Shown here: positions 36,201 through 48,360 of the stretch, one piece after another | Position numbering within the stretch: position 1 is the first letter of the stretch | How the letters are laid out: the number at the start of each line of letters is the position of its first letter | NCBI GenBank assembly: GCA_023105745.1 | Contig: JALGQZ010000004.1 | Location: 8,939,951-9,003,950 of the forward strand | Reading direction: 5' to 3' | Length of the DNA: 64,000 nt | Source of the DNA: Austropuccinia psidii | Lineage: Eukaryota; Basidiomycota; Pucciniomycetes; Pucciniales; Sphaerophragmiaceae | Position numbers and translations under genes: made by a program | Notes under the pieces: model-generated | Seen by the model: only the letters and a program-made list of their open reading frames with translations | What the model was told of the DNA's origin: nothing | Database searches by the model: none

Positions 36201-39200
36201 AGAAGTTCCAATTTAATTGTATATCTATATTCATTTGAAAATAAGTCTAAAAAAAATTTATTTTCTAGATATTCTTGGGAAAAAATAATATATTTTATTT
36301 ATTTATTATTATTTGTCATCAAAATATTGATTATTCAAATGAAAGAGTAAAAAAACTTCGAAAAAGATACCATTCCATTATTTAGGATCCTCAAAACATG
36401 TTCTAAATATTAATATCTGGTAAAAAAAGTCCAAAACTGGCTTCAATGTGTAAAGATCAATTTCCAATAGATCCAGAAGCCTATCTAAGACTTCAAAATG
36501 ATATAAACTTGAAACCTTATTAAATTAAAATAAGATTATCACAATTTAAATATAGCTTTTTGGTGTGACATTAAATAAATTTATAATACATAGTAAAAGG
36601 GAATGGATATATCCAAGTACATTTTTTGAGTCTGTTGAGAGCCTTGAGTGAAAAAAACAACCATTAATTGACTTAATTGGGTTATGAAAGTAGTTGTTCA
36701 TTGATCTTGATACCTCATAAAATCTGTAGAAATCTTGTACTATAGATTTAATACTCTTTCAGACACTTCTTAAAATAGACAAGAGCTTAGAAGGCTATCA
36801 CAATCTCACTTCTAAATAACAAATCTAGTATTATCCTTTGCATAGATGTTTGAAATTATTTTCCACTTTTGATGCTCCAGAGTAAAAAATTTCATTAAAA
36901 ACCTTTCCTTTTGGATCGAAAACCTAACACAGGCTTCATTCAAATTTAATTTTGGTTTGGATCCTGTAATGGGCTCAAAAGCATCTTTCCTTAGTATACC
37001 AGATGAATATTTTGATCTTACTCCGCCTAAGGGATGTTGAGAAATGAACAAATTGTCTACTTTCATTAAAAAATACCTCAAAGGTACCATCTTAGTTATC
37101 TTTGTCTCAGAGCCTCTTTTCATGAGATTTTTGGGAGTTACTTCTGGCTCAGAAGAGCACAGACTATTAATATGCAAAATGATAGAAAAAATTCAAAGCA
37201 AGATACAAATTTACGCTTTCAAAATACATAGTGCAAATTTTTTACATTTTTTTCTCCTGAATCCCCACCTCACTTGGTCCCAAATTTTGATTTCGAGAAA
37301 TTTGACACAAAAGTGGAGTTCTATATTAGGATAGATAAGTTCTAAAGATATTTTCTCAGAGCTTTATAACATGAGCCATAAGAATACATTATCTCATAAA
37401 ATCTATATCCTTCGGAAGATCTTATAAAATTCTCTATGGTCTTTAGGCTCAAATTGTATTGATTGGTCCATTAACCTTGAATATTCCATGACCCTAAAGG
37501 TTCCACTAGGAATTTTATGCTGTGTGATGATTTAAGAAAATAATTATGAGATTTGAAGGGACTATGAAAGCTTAAAAAGTCTATAATAGCCCCACCAAAG
37601 AATCAAAATAGGAAAGTAATTAAATTAACCTAGCCCACCTGCTCAAAAAGAGGTAGAATTTTTTCGCATATTGGAATATTCACAAGCTTAATATTTAGTT
37701 CAAATACTAATTATGAAAGAGATTTAACATGATATTTTGAGAAATTGATCCATAGAAATTAGGTGAGAGTATATCAACTAATATTGGATAAGCATTAATC
37801 AAGTAAGGATTAAAATAAATGATTATCAAAATCATAATATTCTGAAGGATAAACCAATATATCTTGAATTATATTAGTCATTGTCTATCCAAACTAAATG
37901 AATTCTTATTATCAATGAAAAACCAATTCTTGTGGCCTCTTGAAGAAGAGTTATTATTGATAACACTCTTCACATTAATAAGAATATTGATAATACCTGA
38001 AGTCGTAGGATATCTCAGGATTCTTTCAATTAGAAAGTGTAATGTATCAGAAATCTTGATTCTCATGAGAAATCTTTTATGTGTGGGACCTTAATAGAAT
38101 TTATTTAAGCCCTTCATTTCCTGAGGTACTTATCTATATATATACATGCACCATTGGTAAAGGGGTACATATTTTAAGGGTTTGAGCTCATTAACATTGC
38201 ACCAAGAATGATATAAACCGAAATAAAGTCAAATTAAAACTTCAAAATATATCAAGATATATTTTGAATAAAATTGTTCTTTTTGGGAAAGATTTTTCAG
38301 ATAAGATAATCGGTGGATACTGATGTTATAGAGGACAATAAAAATGAAGGAACCCCTCTTGAAATGTTAGCTTGGAGGTTCAAGTAGTAAATTTTGACAG
38401 TAAAAAACTCACGTAAGAAAGTTAAGGTAAATAAGCTTCTTATCATATGATTCGAAATATTTTACTTACTTTCATTTAAGAAATAATAGATGTGTGTTAA
38501 CCTTTAGAGCCGCATTTGATTATACACTCTCGCGGCTACACTATTTCTTATGTAGGATACAAATAATCTTAAAAATATTAGAATTAATGAACATAGAATT
38601 GAAATAATTTGATCTTAATAAACCAAAATAATTCATATTATAGAATGGAATTTAAAAATAAAGTAAAGGAATATTTCTATAAATATCTTAAGATTGGTAG
38701 CTCAAAGGCAATAAGCTATGGTGATATAATAATACACTGACAAAATCCTATGAGAAATGATGCACTGATTTGAAAGCCTCAAGCTGAACAAAAATTGATA
38801 CAAGGTTTCTGAGGAACTCTTGAGATTTTGGTCCAAAAAAAGACACCGTGGTATTCAATACCATTTCATTACATAATCGAGCTCAAAAGTACTCAGAGAA
38901 TCAGAAATAGTCCAGTATTTCTTTCTGTTAATTAAATTCTGTACATAAACTCACAGAATTTAGAAATAGATGAGTTAAAATTTGTCCGGCTTTTCCATCT
39001 GTAATAACAGATTCTTACTGAATGTCCTGCCCAAGCGCGATCGTCGTAATTACACAAAATAATGAGTTACAGAAAAAGACTCACTATAACTCAAAGAATC
39101 ATCATCATCATGAATAAATTCTACCACATGAAGAGGCATTCTTGCTTTCATACATTGATCGAGCAAGGAAAAATGGAACTGAATTTCTTTTTCAATGACT

Positions 39201-39349
39201 ATTTCAAATAAACTGAGTATCAGTTTCAAAGACAATGCAAAATTCTAAAGTCTTTGTTGTTGGAACTTATGAATAAGCTAGTAGAGAATGCTCTTTTTTG
39301 CAAGCAAAAGAGGAGTAGTGGCTTTTGTGTTTCTTTCTTGAGAAATTCT
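33290..39349. other. Long AT-rich stretch with no recognised gene
   Basis: Short frames occur but none resembles a known family. The longest is on the minus strand at 37177-36812 (about 120 codons without an early ATG), with LMKVDNLFISQHPLGGVRSK and EACVRFSIQKERFLMK. It is mildly protein-like, and a second coding-like piece lies just upstream in another frame. It may be a decayed host gene. No RNA genes, LTRs or inverted repeats were noticed. Confidence 0.45.
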
Positions 39350-40018
39350 AATTATGAGACATTTATTCAGGATTTCTTCAAGAAAGTTGGACTTGCAACA
39401 TATCAAAAAGCTCTCATCGGAACTTCAGCAGATAGTTCATGGAATTTCTTCCGGGGTAAAAGATGTGATTTTAATTTTCAGTGGAAATAAATCAAGAATG
39501 TTGTTACAGACATTCTCAAAAGATATGACAGAAATCTTTGGAATAGAGGATCTACAACATCCAACGCCTGAAAAAGTCAATGTACTGTTATTGAATATAA
39601 AAGGAATTGCTATCCAGGATAGTTGGGAAGCTTAGATTGAATTCATTAGCCTTGGAAGAACTTCTCAAAGGCATTGGCAGGCGAGTTTCAATGCAAAGAG
39701 CATACAACAACAGTGAATTTCGAAGGAGTAGAAAAAAGAAATCTCAGAATTTGGCATTCTTTCTTTGGTACACCTGGAGCACTCAAGGATATTTATATTT
39801 TTAATCAAAGAAATTCATTTAAAACTTTCCTTGAAGGTGGTGAAGCAAATTTGACCTCTAAGTTAAATAAAACTGAGCGAAATCATGGATATCAACTTGT
39901 AGACGGTATATATCCAAATTAAGAATTTTTGATTAAAAATACTGAAAAATGTTTTGGTACATTGAAAGCTGGTTGAGAGATAATAGATAGACCCTTTTGG
40001 CTTCGATCATTTAATTAA
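39350..40018 (+). pseudogene. PIF/Harbinger (HARBI1/ALP1-like) nuclease remnant
   Basis: Successive frames give LQHIKKLSSELQQIVHGISS, MTEIFGIEDLQHPTPEKV, then PWKNFSKALAGEFQCKEH, LRIWHSFFGTPGALKDIYIF and GYQLVDGIYP, then EKCFGTLKAG and EIIDRPFWLRSF. This is the order of a DDE_4 nuclease: helical N-terminus, PTPE motif, the FGxPGSxxD block, ADGIYP and the final FGxLKxRW block. Frames change between 39600 and 39670. Stops lie at 39920-39922 and inside the last block. The segment normally between DGIYP and the last block appears shortened. No flanking terminal repeats were found. Confidence 0.75.
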
Positions 40019-40643
40019 ATAAGAAAAAAAAATAATTTTGAGTCATCTTGTACAAAATGATAATTAAGTGTAAGAAAACAAACAAAATTCTTCTTTTGAT
40101 GAATCATTAAATTCCTTAATAAATAGTTACACAGACAATTCATGATCCTGATTTCTTTTAAATTCCAGAAATACATTCAGAAAAAGATTCATGATCGGGT
40201 CCGTCATGGTGAGATAAAAATTGAAAATATTTCCTTCCTTATTAATGTAATTCATTTATTTTCTATATTTATTTTTTATGGAATGTTAAATTAACTTTAA
40301 AATATCCTTGCAATGATTTTCTTCCATATAGTCATTATTTTGTAATGAAATACGCATGTTTTCTGATAAATTCATGCTCTCTCAATCTCTAGAAGCTCCT
40401 GTGTCGCTCTTTCACTTCTTTTGATAGCTTTAATATTTTTATTTAAGATAAAGAGTTTCTTCTTTGATATTTGGATTTGAAGTTGAATAACCTTTATTTA
40501 ACTTTATTGCTTTGAATTTTTGGTTCCACATTAAAACTCTTTCAAGAGTGAGTCTAAGTCAGGCTCACAGGAGGTGATACTTCCTTTTGGTTCAGACTTC
40601 TCAGAGGGAGTTCCTGGAATATTGGATGGAATTGAGCTATAAA

Positions 40644-41138
40644 TGTTGAAATTAGATCAAGGACTGATTTAACCGAATCACTTAGAGATTGGTAATTGAG
40701 TTTATCCAACCCATGTGATAAGATCACAGTGATCTTATCACGTGAATATCTTTAGCAGTGTATAAATAAGCACCATGTGTTATTGAGTCGCAGAGGGAAA
40801 AGAATCATTCTTTCCGACTTCTTTACTTTATCTTTATTTTGCGTTTTTGCTCGTATCTTAATCCGTATCAATCACGCATTTCAGTTATCACTGAAATTAA
40901 GGTAGACCGCATATCACATATCCCACTACTACCCGTATCGGTAAACTAATCCATTGTTCAAACAGCTCACTCTGAAGAGCTGTTACCCGTCTGTTTCTCT
41001 CTAGCGTAAGAAGGAGATTAAGTACACTGTTGAGGTACCCATCATTCATTCTTCTAAAACCATTGTACGCTCATCACTCACGAGTTTCTTAATTAGTATA
41101 CAGTTAGTATATACCTTCATAGTGAATTAATTAAGTTG

Positions 41139-41170
<32 letters not shown>

Positions 41171-41312
41171 CTAAACACAATCAGGTTAATCTCTGCTCCA
41201 TCTAATCTATCCTATAACGCATGTACATGTAACTGATGTCTAGAATCTGTTAGTTATTGCTACTGGTTAACTTCTATCACAATAGAAAGACACTATTAAC
41301 TAAACTCTTGCA
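40644..41312 (+). repeat. 5' LTR of Copia-A
   Basis: It contains a 27-bp palindrome (40715-40741), a TATA box TATAAATA at 40761, and an (AT)n tract of about 26 bases around 41142-41170 that is shorter in the 3' copy. The LTR ends CA directly before TGGTAGCAAGAG. Confidence 0.88.
40715..40741. promoter_or_regulatory. 27-bp palindrome upstream of the Copia-A TATA box
   Basis: Arms GTGATAAGATCAC and GTGATCTTATCAC are exact reverse complements around a single A. The TATA box starts 20 bases downstream. The same palindrome is unchanged in the 3' LTR (48432-48458), although the LTRs otherwise differ at about two dozen sites. The position suggests a transcription-factor site or an RNA hairpin, which is inference. 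Confidence 0.6.
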
Positions 41313-41324
41313 TGGTAGCAAGAG
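41313..41324 (+). other. Primer binding site of Copia-A
   Basis: TGGTAGCAAGAG starts immediately after the LTR. It resembles the TGGTATCAGAGC initiator-tRNA primer site common in Copia elements. Confidence 0.6.
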
Positions 41325-41381
41325 TTAGTTTCTTCTATCTGCGATAAAAGCCAGAGTCAAAACACAGGTATCAGCTACACT

Positions 41382-42346
41382 ATGTTGAATCCATCCTCTT
41401 CCCATCCATCAAACATAACACAAACCAATGAAGATGACTTCTCAGATTCAGGGTCACTGAAAGTCAAGGTAAACCAACTAACCCGAACAAATTGGGTACA
41501 GTGGAAGTTCCATATGACAAATTATTTAAATGGATGCAGCTATGGATGTCTGTTTCATGCACCATCTGAAAAGGAAAAGGCCACTACAAAGTACCAATTC
41601 AAGAACAGCGCTGGACTGGCCATTCTCTGGACAACAGTCAGTGAATAACTTCAAGGTATTCTTCTTGAGAATGACAATTTGTTCCTCACTGCCTGGAATG
41701 CTCTTGGAGATGTGTGCGGAAAAAACTCAACAGTCACTATCTGTCAAGCATTAACCCGACTCACCTCACTTACTTATGAACCAGGATCCTCTCTTGATCA
41801 TCATATAGATTTATTCTTAAAACTATATGCAAGCTATAAGTCCCTCGTCGGAGGCTCTAGTACTAAAATGGAACTGAGCAAGGAGATGGCTGCTGCTTTC
41901 TTCCTGAAAAGCCTAGATCGAGATTGAGACCTAAGTAGTCTGGTTCAAAACCTCTATGATATTCAACCTTTTGATGTCATAACTATCACTAAGAGAGTCG
42001 CCCTGGCACAGTCCAGGCATTATAATATTGCCACTGAAGGGCTATTCACCAACAATAGGACTCAGGCAAATCAAGGAAGTCCAAAGAAGCCAAGTGATAA
42101 CAACACATCAAGCTCACCACCAACTAAAGGTGAAGATGATAATAAGAAAAGGCAGAATTACAAAAAGAAGAGGAGAGAAAAATGGGTAACCATACTAAAA
42201 GCGTGTCCAAACAATTGGAGAAGTTAGAAAAACTACTGCTGAACAATTCACTAACCACATCAGCTAATTCTGTGACGACTAAACCAAGTGCAGATCACAA
42301 TTCAGGGAAAGAACACTGCTCGTCAGACAGTGATGCATACTATCTT
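41382..42346 (+). pseudogene. Copia-A gag, broken and interrupted
   Basis: From ATG 41382: VNQLTRTNWVQWKFHM (the UBN2-type Copia gag start), then stops at 41646-41648 and 41925-41927. Coding-like sequence goes on in the same frame between and beyond them (NALGDVCGKNSTVTICQALT, SLDHHIDLFLKLYASYKSL). A Lys/Asn/Ser-rich tail follows to the insertion point. The nested LTR element entered at the ATCTT target in the linker before the protease, where the flanking frames read DAYYL and PSESVFA. Confidence 0.85.
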
Positions 42347-42984
42347 TGTTAGCCTGTGGCCTCTAATGTGGCTTCCAGTCTAATTACTAGGAATTTTAAT
42401 AAACTAAAATAACAGTGGAATACTATTAAGTAAAATTAATAGAGACGTCACTATATAAAAGAGAAGTATTTTATTGGTGGAATGAGCTTCACCAATATGA
42501 AGAATACTGAAAGTAATTTTTATTACTTCTATTTGAGAGATCTAATAACAAGAAATTGTTATGAATTTATTTGTAAAAAATATATTTCTAAGAGCTCTGA
42601 GGAATCATTCTCAAGAAGAATGTTCCTCTTTAAATGCTGTAAGTACAAAATCAAAATGAAACACAAATAGGCTAATACACTTTTTATCATAAAGGGTATT
42701 GTTATAGTAACAATATATGTAACCAAGCATATGCTGTTGTTATAGAAGCAAAGTTACTATATCAACAAGGTAAAATGTTGTTATAGAAACAATACTGAAG
42801 ATCTGACGTGGTAACAGGATTATTATAGCAACAGATCTTGAATGAGTGACTTGTAAACAAAAATGGAAGAAAACAAAATTAAAAGTGAATTTACACAGAT
42901 GAATTGAAATAATTCAAAGAAAATTTAATGAAAGTGTTTGGAGCTTGTGTAGCATGTAACTCTTTTCATGCTTGCAGGCTCACA
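42347..42984 (+). repeat. Left LTR of the non-autonomous element
   Basis: 638 bp, with a TATA box near 42454. It includes a 62-codon frame (42482-42670) that recurs in the other LTR with two amino-acid changes. That frame is treated here as non-coding LTR sequence. Confidence 0.88.
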
Positions 42985-43033
42985 TTTGGTAACACAAAAA
43001 AAAGGTAAAAAAAAAAGATCATATTTTGTGAAA

Positions 43034-44368
43034 CTAGTAGTATATATTTTGAAGTTTTAAAATGATATCTTTTACTTTCAAGTCATTGTAATAGCTTGAT
43101 TTTTTGTCTTGAATTTTTAAATTGTTGAAAGTTTCTAATATCTTGAATTCTTGTTCAGTTACTAGTTCTCTAAAAGTTCCGCTTTTTTTTAAGATTAAAT
43201 TTATTCGAGATCCTAGCACATTGAAAGTTTCTTCATGTAGTAATTCATATACCTCAATTTCTTGATTCAATCCTTTCAATACTTGTGTTATTTTTCTTGA
43301 TGTTAATTGTTTTGTTGATATTGATTGATCTTGTAAACATTTTTGAATGTAAATCTGAATTGAATTTGAAATTTTGGAACTGGTAGATGCATCGTTGATT
43401 TTTGAACAATCCTTTTCAATTTTACTGGTTGTATTTGTTTCTTCGTTAATATTACTATTAAGGTTTTTACTGTTTCCTTTTGAAAAATTTGTTGTATTTC
43501 TATCAGCAGTAACTAGGTAGGCGCTTTCATAGCTAATGTTTTCAGCAATGTTATTATCGTTATCTTTAGTAACGGTTGCATTTATTGGTTGATTCTTAAT
43601 TTTGTTGGTATCGGAGCTAGTGCGACTGGAATTAGACTTTAAATTCTGTTTATATTTCTTATATAACTCACTTCTGCTCGCATCAGCCCTATTGGTACTG
43701 AAATTTCTATCCTTCTGGATAGATTTCGCGTTGATCCCATTACTATTTAAATTACTAATATACTGTTCCTTAGCAGAAACCTTCTTGGTAAGAGCAGGAG
43801 TACCAATAGTTTTAGGAACAGAGGTAGCTTGTAGGGTTCCAGTATCGTAAAGGGAGTGAGATCGTCTGTTGAATGGAATTCTGTAAGCTGTGTTCGATGG
43901 GATGTTAATAGTGGTATTACCACTGCTATCGTCGGAAGCTGTATTAGCTGTTAAAGCTTGTTCTGGGTTCAATGGATAATTGATTTTGCGCTTCATCACT
44001 ACCATTCTTTGATTCCTACCAATATATTGAGGTGCTGAAGGTTGAGTGGACCTTGATTCACAGTCACTGGTAGCTGTATAAATTCCAGCCTTAATATTTG
44101 CAGTAGCATGCAAGGGTAAGTTGGTATTATTTGAGGTTGTATTGTCTGATTTTGGAGAATCAGAGAAATGACGAAGCTTCCATCCTTCTGAACGGGTAGT
44201 AGGCTTCCTACGGTGATGACGAAAAGTAGAATGGTTGAAAGAATAGCTACCGGTCATCAATTTGGATAAATGACCAGTAACAACGCTAACGTCTTTGACA
44301 AATAAAGACGTTCGGTGAAAAGCTTCAAGCACTGTTGGGTCCATGACAGTAATGGCTTGATTTTTCAT
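43034..44368 (-). CDS. Intact 444-aa antisense ORF of the non-autonomous LTR element
   Basis: ATG 44368 to TAG 43036-43034, without interruption, in a region at 34-38% G+C. The N-terminal third is basic with TGSYSFNHSTFRHHRRKPTTR. The middle is rich in Asn, Ser, Thr and Lys (KKYKQNLKSNSS). The C-terminal 100 residues look like a folded helical domain: IQIYIQKCLQDQSISTKQLT, LNQEIEVYELLHEETFNVLG and EFKILETFNNLKIQDKKSSY. No known domain, zinc knuckle or protease motif was seen. A minus-strand TATA box (TATATAAT, complement of 44538-44545) lies about 170 bases upstream, so it may be transcribed from its own promoter against the LTR direction. Possibilities: a captured host gene, a Gag-like protein or a regulator. 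I do not recognise it. Confidence 0.6.
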   Translation of the reverse strand: MKNQAITVMDPTVLEAFHRTSLFVKDVSVVTGHLSKLMTGSYSFNHSTFRHHRRKPTTRSEGWKLRHFSDSPKSDNTTSNNTNLPLHATANIKAGIYTATSDCESRSTQPSAPQYIGRNQRMVVMKRKINYPLNPEQALTANTASDDSSGNTTINIPSNTAYRIPFNRRSHSLYDTGTLQATSVPKTIGTPALTKKVSAKEQYISNLNSNGINAKSIQKDRNFSTNRADASRSELYKKYKQNLKSNSSRTSSDTNKIKNQPINATVTKDNDNNIAENISYESAYLVTADRNTTNFSKGNSKNLNSNINEETNTTSKIEKDCSKINDASTSSKISNSIQIYIQKCLQDQSISTKQLTSRKITQVLKGLNQEIEVYELLHEETFNVLGSRINLILKKSGTFRELVTEQEFKILETFNNLKIQDKKSSYYNDLKVKDIILKLQNIYY

Positions 44369-44537
44369 GTTGGATAGTAGTAGCAATGAATCCAACGAGT
44401 TTCAGAGAATTTTAATGATGATTTTAGCATTTTGGTATCTTGATTCTTCAAAACTTTGAATTAGATTAAAAAAATATCAGAATGACGTTGATATTTTACT
44501 TTGGATGGAAGAGTGGATTGTAGAAGTAAAATTTATT

Positions 44538-44545
44538 ATTATATA
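44538..44545 (-). promoter_or_regulatory. Candidate TATA box for the antisense ORF
   Basis: Read on the minus strand it is CCTATATAATAATAAA, about 170 bases before the ATG at 44368 and inside the internal region, not the LTR. Confidence 0.35.
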
Positions 44546-44630
44546 GGTATTCCAACGTCTAATTAGTTTCGCAGAATTAATTAATTAATTAATTAGACCT
44601 AATTTGAATTTTAAATTTTAATATATTAAA

Positions 44631-45268
44631 TGTTAGCCTGGGGCCTCTAATGTGGCTTCCAGTCTAATTACTAGGAATTTTAATAAACTAAAATAACAGT
44701 GGAATACTATTAAGTAAAATTAATAGAGATGTCACTATATAAAAGAGAAGTATTTTATTGGTGGAATGAGCTTCACCAATATGAAGAATACTGAAAGTAA
44801 TTTTTATTACTTCTATTTGAGAGATCTAATAACAAGAAATTGTTATGAATTTATTTGTAAAAAACATATTTATAAGAGCTCTGAGGAATCATTCTCAAGA
44901 AGAATGTTCCTCTTTAAATGCTGTAAGTACAAAATCAAAATGAAACACAAATAGGCTAATACACTTTTTATCATAAAGGGTATTGTTATAGTAACAATAT
45001 ATGTAACCAAGCATATGCTGTTGTTATAGAAGCAAAGTTACTATATCAACAAGGTAAAATGTTGTTATAGAAACAATACTGAAGATCTGACTTGGTAACA
45101 GGATTATTATAGCAACAGATCTTGAATGAGTGACTTGTAAACAAAAATGGAAGAAAACAAAATTAAAAGTGAATTTACACAGATGAATTGAAATAATTCA
45201 AAGAAAATTTAATGAAAGTGTTTGGAGCTTGTGTAGCATGTAACTCTTTTCATGCTTGCAGGCTCACA
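44631..45268 (+). repeat. Right LTR of the non-autonomous element
   Basis: 638 bp; five substitutions and no indels relative to the left LTR. Confidence 0.88.
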
Positions 45269-45273
45269 ATCTT

Positions 45274-48200
45274 CCATCAGAAAGTGTATTTGCCACCAAC
45301 TATCAAGATAGACAAACACTGTATCTTGATACAGGATGTGGGAATTAAGTAGTTAACAATCTTGCACTACTGTCAAATGTTATGAAAGTAAAAAAGGATA
45401 TTAAAACTTTTGGAAGTCCTGTCAAAATAACCCACCAGGGAACAATGAATCTATTCAGATATCAAATAGCCCCAGTGTCCTTTGCACCAAAGGGACCAGT
45501 GAATCTCATATTGGTGTTGCAGTTAGTGGATCACGGCATTAGAACACACTACAAGAACAACAACTTCCTGATAAAGCAAGGAAATTCAATTGTTGTGGCA
45601 TTTACAAGAGATGGTAAGTTGTACTCAAATCAAAACCAATCTCAAGTAAATTTGGTAGATACAATTGAAGGAAGAGACTGGCACACTCTGATGGGACACC
45701 CAAGAAATAAGTACCTAGAAATTTTACTTACCCAACAGGCATATCTGAACCATTTACATTGCCAAGGGATTGTGAAGTATGCTTGAAGTCCAAGATCCAA
45801 AGGACTCCACACAAAAGCTCGTTGTGTCAAACAAGCTCACCATTCTATAAAATCCATTCAGATGCCCTTGAAATATCCCCAGCAACACGGAAAGGATACA
45901 GATATGTTCTAGTGCTGATAGATGACTATACAAGGTTTAATTGTATCTATCTACTGAATAGTAAGGATCAATTAGAAAGCATGATCATTTCTTACTTCAC
46001 CGAGATAAAGAATAAGTTGAATATAACTCCAGCATATTTTCATCCAGACTGTGGTGGGGAATTCACATCCACTAGGTTAAAAAGCTACTTTCTTCAGTCA
46101 GGAACGTCAACTGAACAAGGTTCTCCAAACTCACCATAGACTAATGGAGTTGCTGAGCAATTTAATAAAACGCTACTGTCCAAGATACGGTGCCTGCTAT
46201 GTCAGTCTAACATCCCCATCATGTATTGGGATGAGGCAGCACGACATGCATTGCTGTTACTCAATCACACACCCCACCGCTTCCTGAACTTTCGAACCCC
46301 ATCAAGCAGACTTAAGGAGCATAGTATGTGACTTGAGCCGGAGTTATACCATTTGGGTACAAGTTTTATGTGCTTAAACTTACTAATGCATCCAAGATAG
46401 CGGAAAATAAACAGTGCTTTGTTCCCTAACTCATGAGCAATACTCCAATGCTATGAGGTTTTTAGAAATCGAGTAAGGAAAGATAATCATAAGTCGTGAT
46501 TTTATTGTCCCATCCACTATTCAATCAAGTAAAGCACACAAACCAATGGAAACTCTACCTAGCGAAGTGAGGGAACAACAGCACTGTAGTGTACAACTAC
46601 CTGCACCAAAATGCTCAAACCTGATCAACAGAAATGTAGATAGTTCAACTGATACACCAATTACAGTTGATCCAGAGGTTGCAAGTGAAAGGATGGGACT
46701 ATGTTCCGCACTATGATACTGCCCCTCAGAACATCAGTAGTAACATTGACAAGCAAAATATACTTAAGGATTCACATCAGTCAACCAGAAGGAGCCACCA
46801 AGCCCTTCTCACAGATGTAGTCTCATATTCTAAGGCTATAGGAGACACACAGGAAAGGGAAAAATGGCAGGATGCGATGAATGCTGAATTTAGCTCTTTA
46901 ATGCAACATAACACTGGAAATCTAGTGCCCTATCCAAAGGATGGTTCCACGGTGATTGGGGGTATGTGGCAACTAACTAAGAAGAGAAATGAGTTTGGTG
47001 AAGCCTACCACTATACGGCAAGGTGGGTGGTACTTGGAAACCACCAGGTACATATGCTCCACTATTTCAATACCTGGTCATTGGTGGGGCAAAATGCTCC
47101 TGTCAATGACGGTAAATTTCAACTTTGTAGTCTATCAATTTGATGTAGAAACGGCATTTCTACACGGTGACATGGATGCAGTTGTCTATTTCAAGCAAGT
47201 AAAAGAATTCAAAGCCCCAGAAAAAGAAAATTGGGTATGGCTGCTAAATCAATCACTGTATGGCACTAAACAAGCCCCCAGGATGTGGAAGGAGAAATTT
47301 ACCAAGACACTCAATCAGCTGAATATTTTCAGTTCTCAATTTGATGACTCACTCTTTATAAATAAAGAAAAAACACTTTTTCTTCATTTACATGTTGACA
47401 ATGGCTTCTTAGTATCACAACAAGAAGCCAAAATAAAAAGTTTCCTAAAGCAGCTCACCAAGGTTCTCATGTTAAAGATGAAGTGCTATCCAACACAACA
47501 CTTGGGTTATAAAATAGACTGGTTAAGGAATGGAAGCCTATTCCTGTCTCAAGAACCATTTGCAAGGAAGATCCTACAGCAATTCGATATGAACGACTGT
47601 CGACCACCTAAAACGCCTTGCAATGGCAACTTTGCTATGATGATTAATGAGGAATCCAAATTGTTTGACAAAACAATGTACCAACGGGGGATAGGATATG
47701 TAAATTAACTATCTCAACATACAAGGCTAGATCTACTATATACGGTAAACCAGCTAGCAAGATTCTCTACCAAACCCAATGTAAATCATTGGAATGCACT
47801 CAAGCATATATTCCGATACATTAAGGGAACTGCCGACTGGGGTATACATTCTCAAGCTAAATCTAAATCTGATAGTTCTAAGCCCGTGTTAGAAGGATGT
47901 GCTGACTCAGATTATGCTAACTGCAGCATTGATTGTAAGTCAGTTTCAGGTAATATGGTGATGGTATTTGGAAATCCAATCTAATGGTTAAGCAAATGAC
48001 AGACAATCATTTCCCAGTCCACTACCAAGGCCAAATTTATATCAATGAATGTCTGCAGTAAGCAATTACAATGGCTGCCAATGCTACTGGTTAATGATAT
48101 GAATATTAAAATGAAAAAGCCAGTTCTTTACAATGACAACTCAGGATCAATAAAAATTTCTAAACAGGCTACTTCAAACCCACAAAACAAGCACATAGAA

Positions 48201-48352
48201 GTCAGGTATCAGTACCTATGACAGCTTGTTCTGAACAATACACTTGAAGTGTGTCAGGTGTCAACCAATGACATGATTGCAGATGTCCTCACAAAACCTT
48301 TGTCAATTGCAAAACTCAATGAGCTGCTTTGCCGAATGAATCTAGCAAATCA
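45274..48352 (+). pseudogene. pol: Copia-A pol (PR-IN-RT-RNaseH), heavily broken
   Basis: Protease remnant LYLDTGCGN followed by a stop. Then the pre-integrase motif DWHTLMGHP, an HHCC end at CEVCLKSK, and an integrase with HSDALEISP, HPDCGGEFTS (Asp) and NGVAEQFNKTLLSK (Glu). The RT follows with QDAMNAEFSSL, TARWVVLGN, FDVETAFLHGDMD and LYGTKQAPRMW. The catalytic box reads HVDNG where HVDDG is expected. RNase H has GCADSDYANC and the end NDMIADVLTKPLSIAKL. Stops and frame changes occur every few hundred bases, for example at 45345-45347, 45783-45785 and 46137-46139. A purine-rich AATCAAGAAGGAG precedes the 3' LTR. Confidence 0.92.
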
Positions 48353-48360
48353 AGAAGGAG

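Larger units (their letters stand above)
42347..45268 (+). mobile_element. Non-autonomous LTR element with antisense ORF, nested in Copia-A
   Basis: Two LTRs of exactly 638 bp (42347-42984 and 44631-45268) start TGTTAGCCTG and end GCAGGCTCACA, which are imperfect inverted repeats. I count five differences between them, below 1%. ATCTT at 42342-42346 is repeated at 45269-45273, a perfect 5-bp duplication. The internal 1646 bp encodes none of protease, RT or integrase. It holds one 444-codon ORF on the opposite strand. The LTR carries a TATA box on the plus strand (TATATAAAAG, near 42454). TTTGGTAACAC after the first LTR could hold a primer site, but no clear polypurine tract is seen before the second. 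Confidence 0.85.

Noticed and set aside
42482..42670. 62-codon frame present in both LTRs of the non-autonomous element (also 44766-44954)
   Set aside because: Conservation is explained by LTR identity. It is short and has no domain, so it is kept as a remark only.
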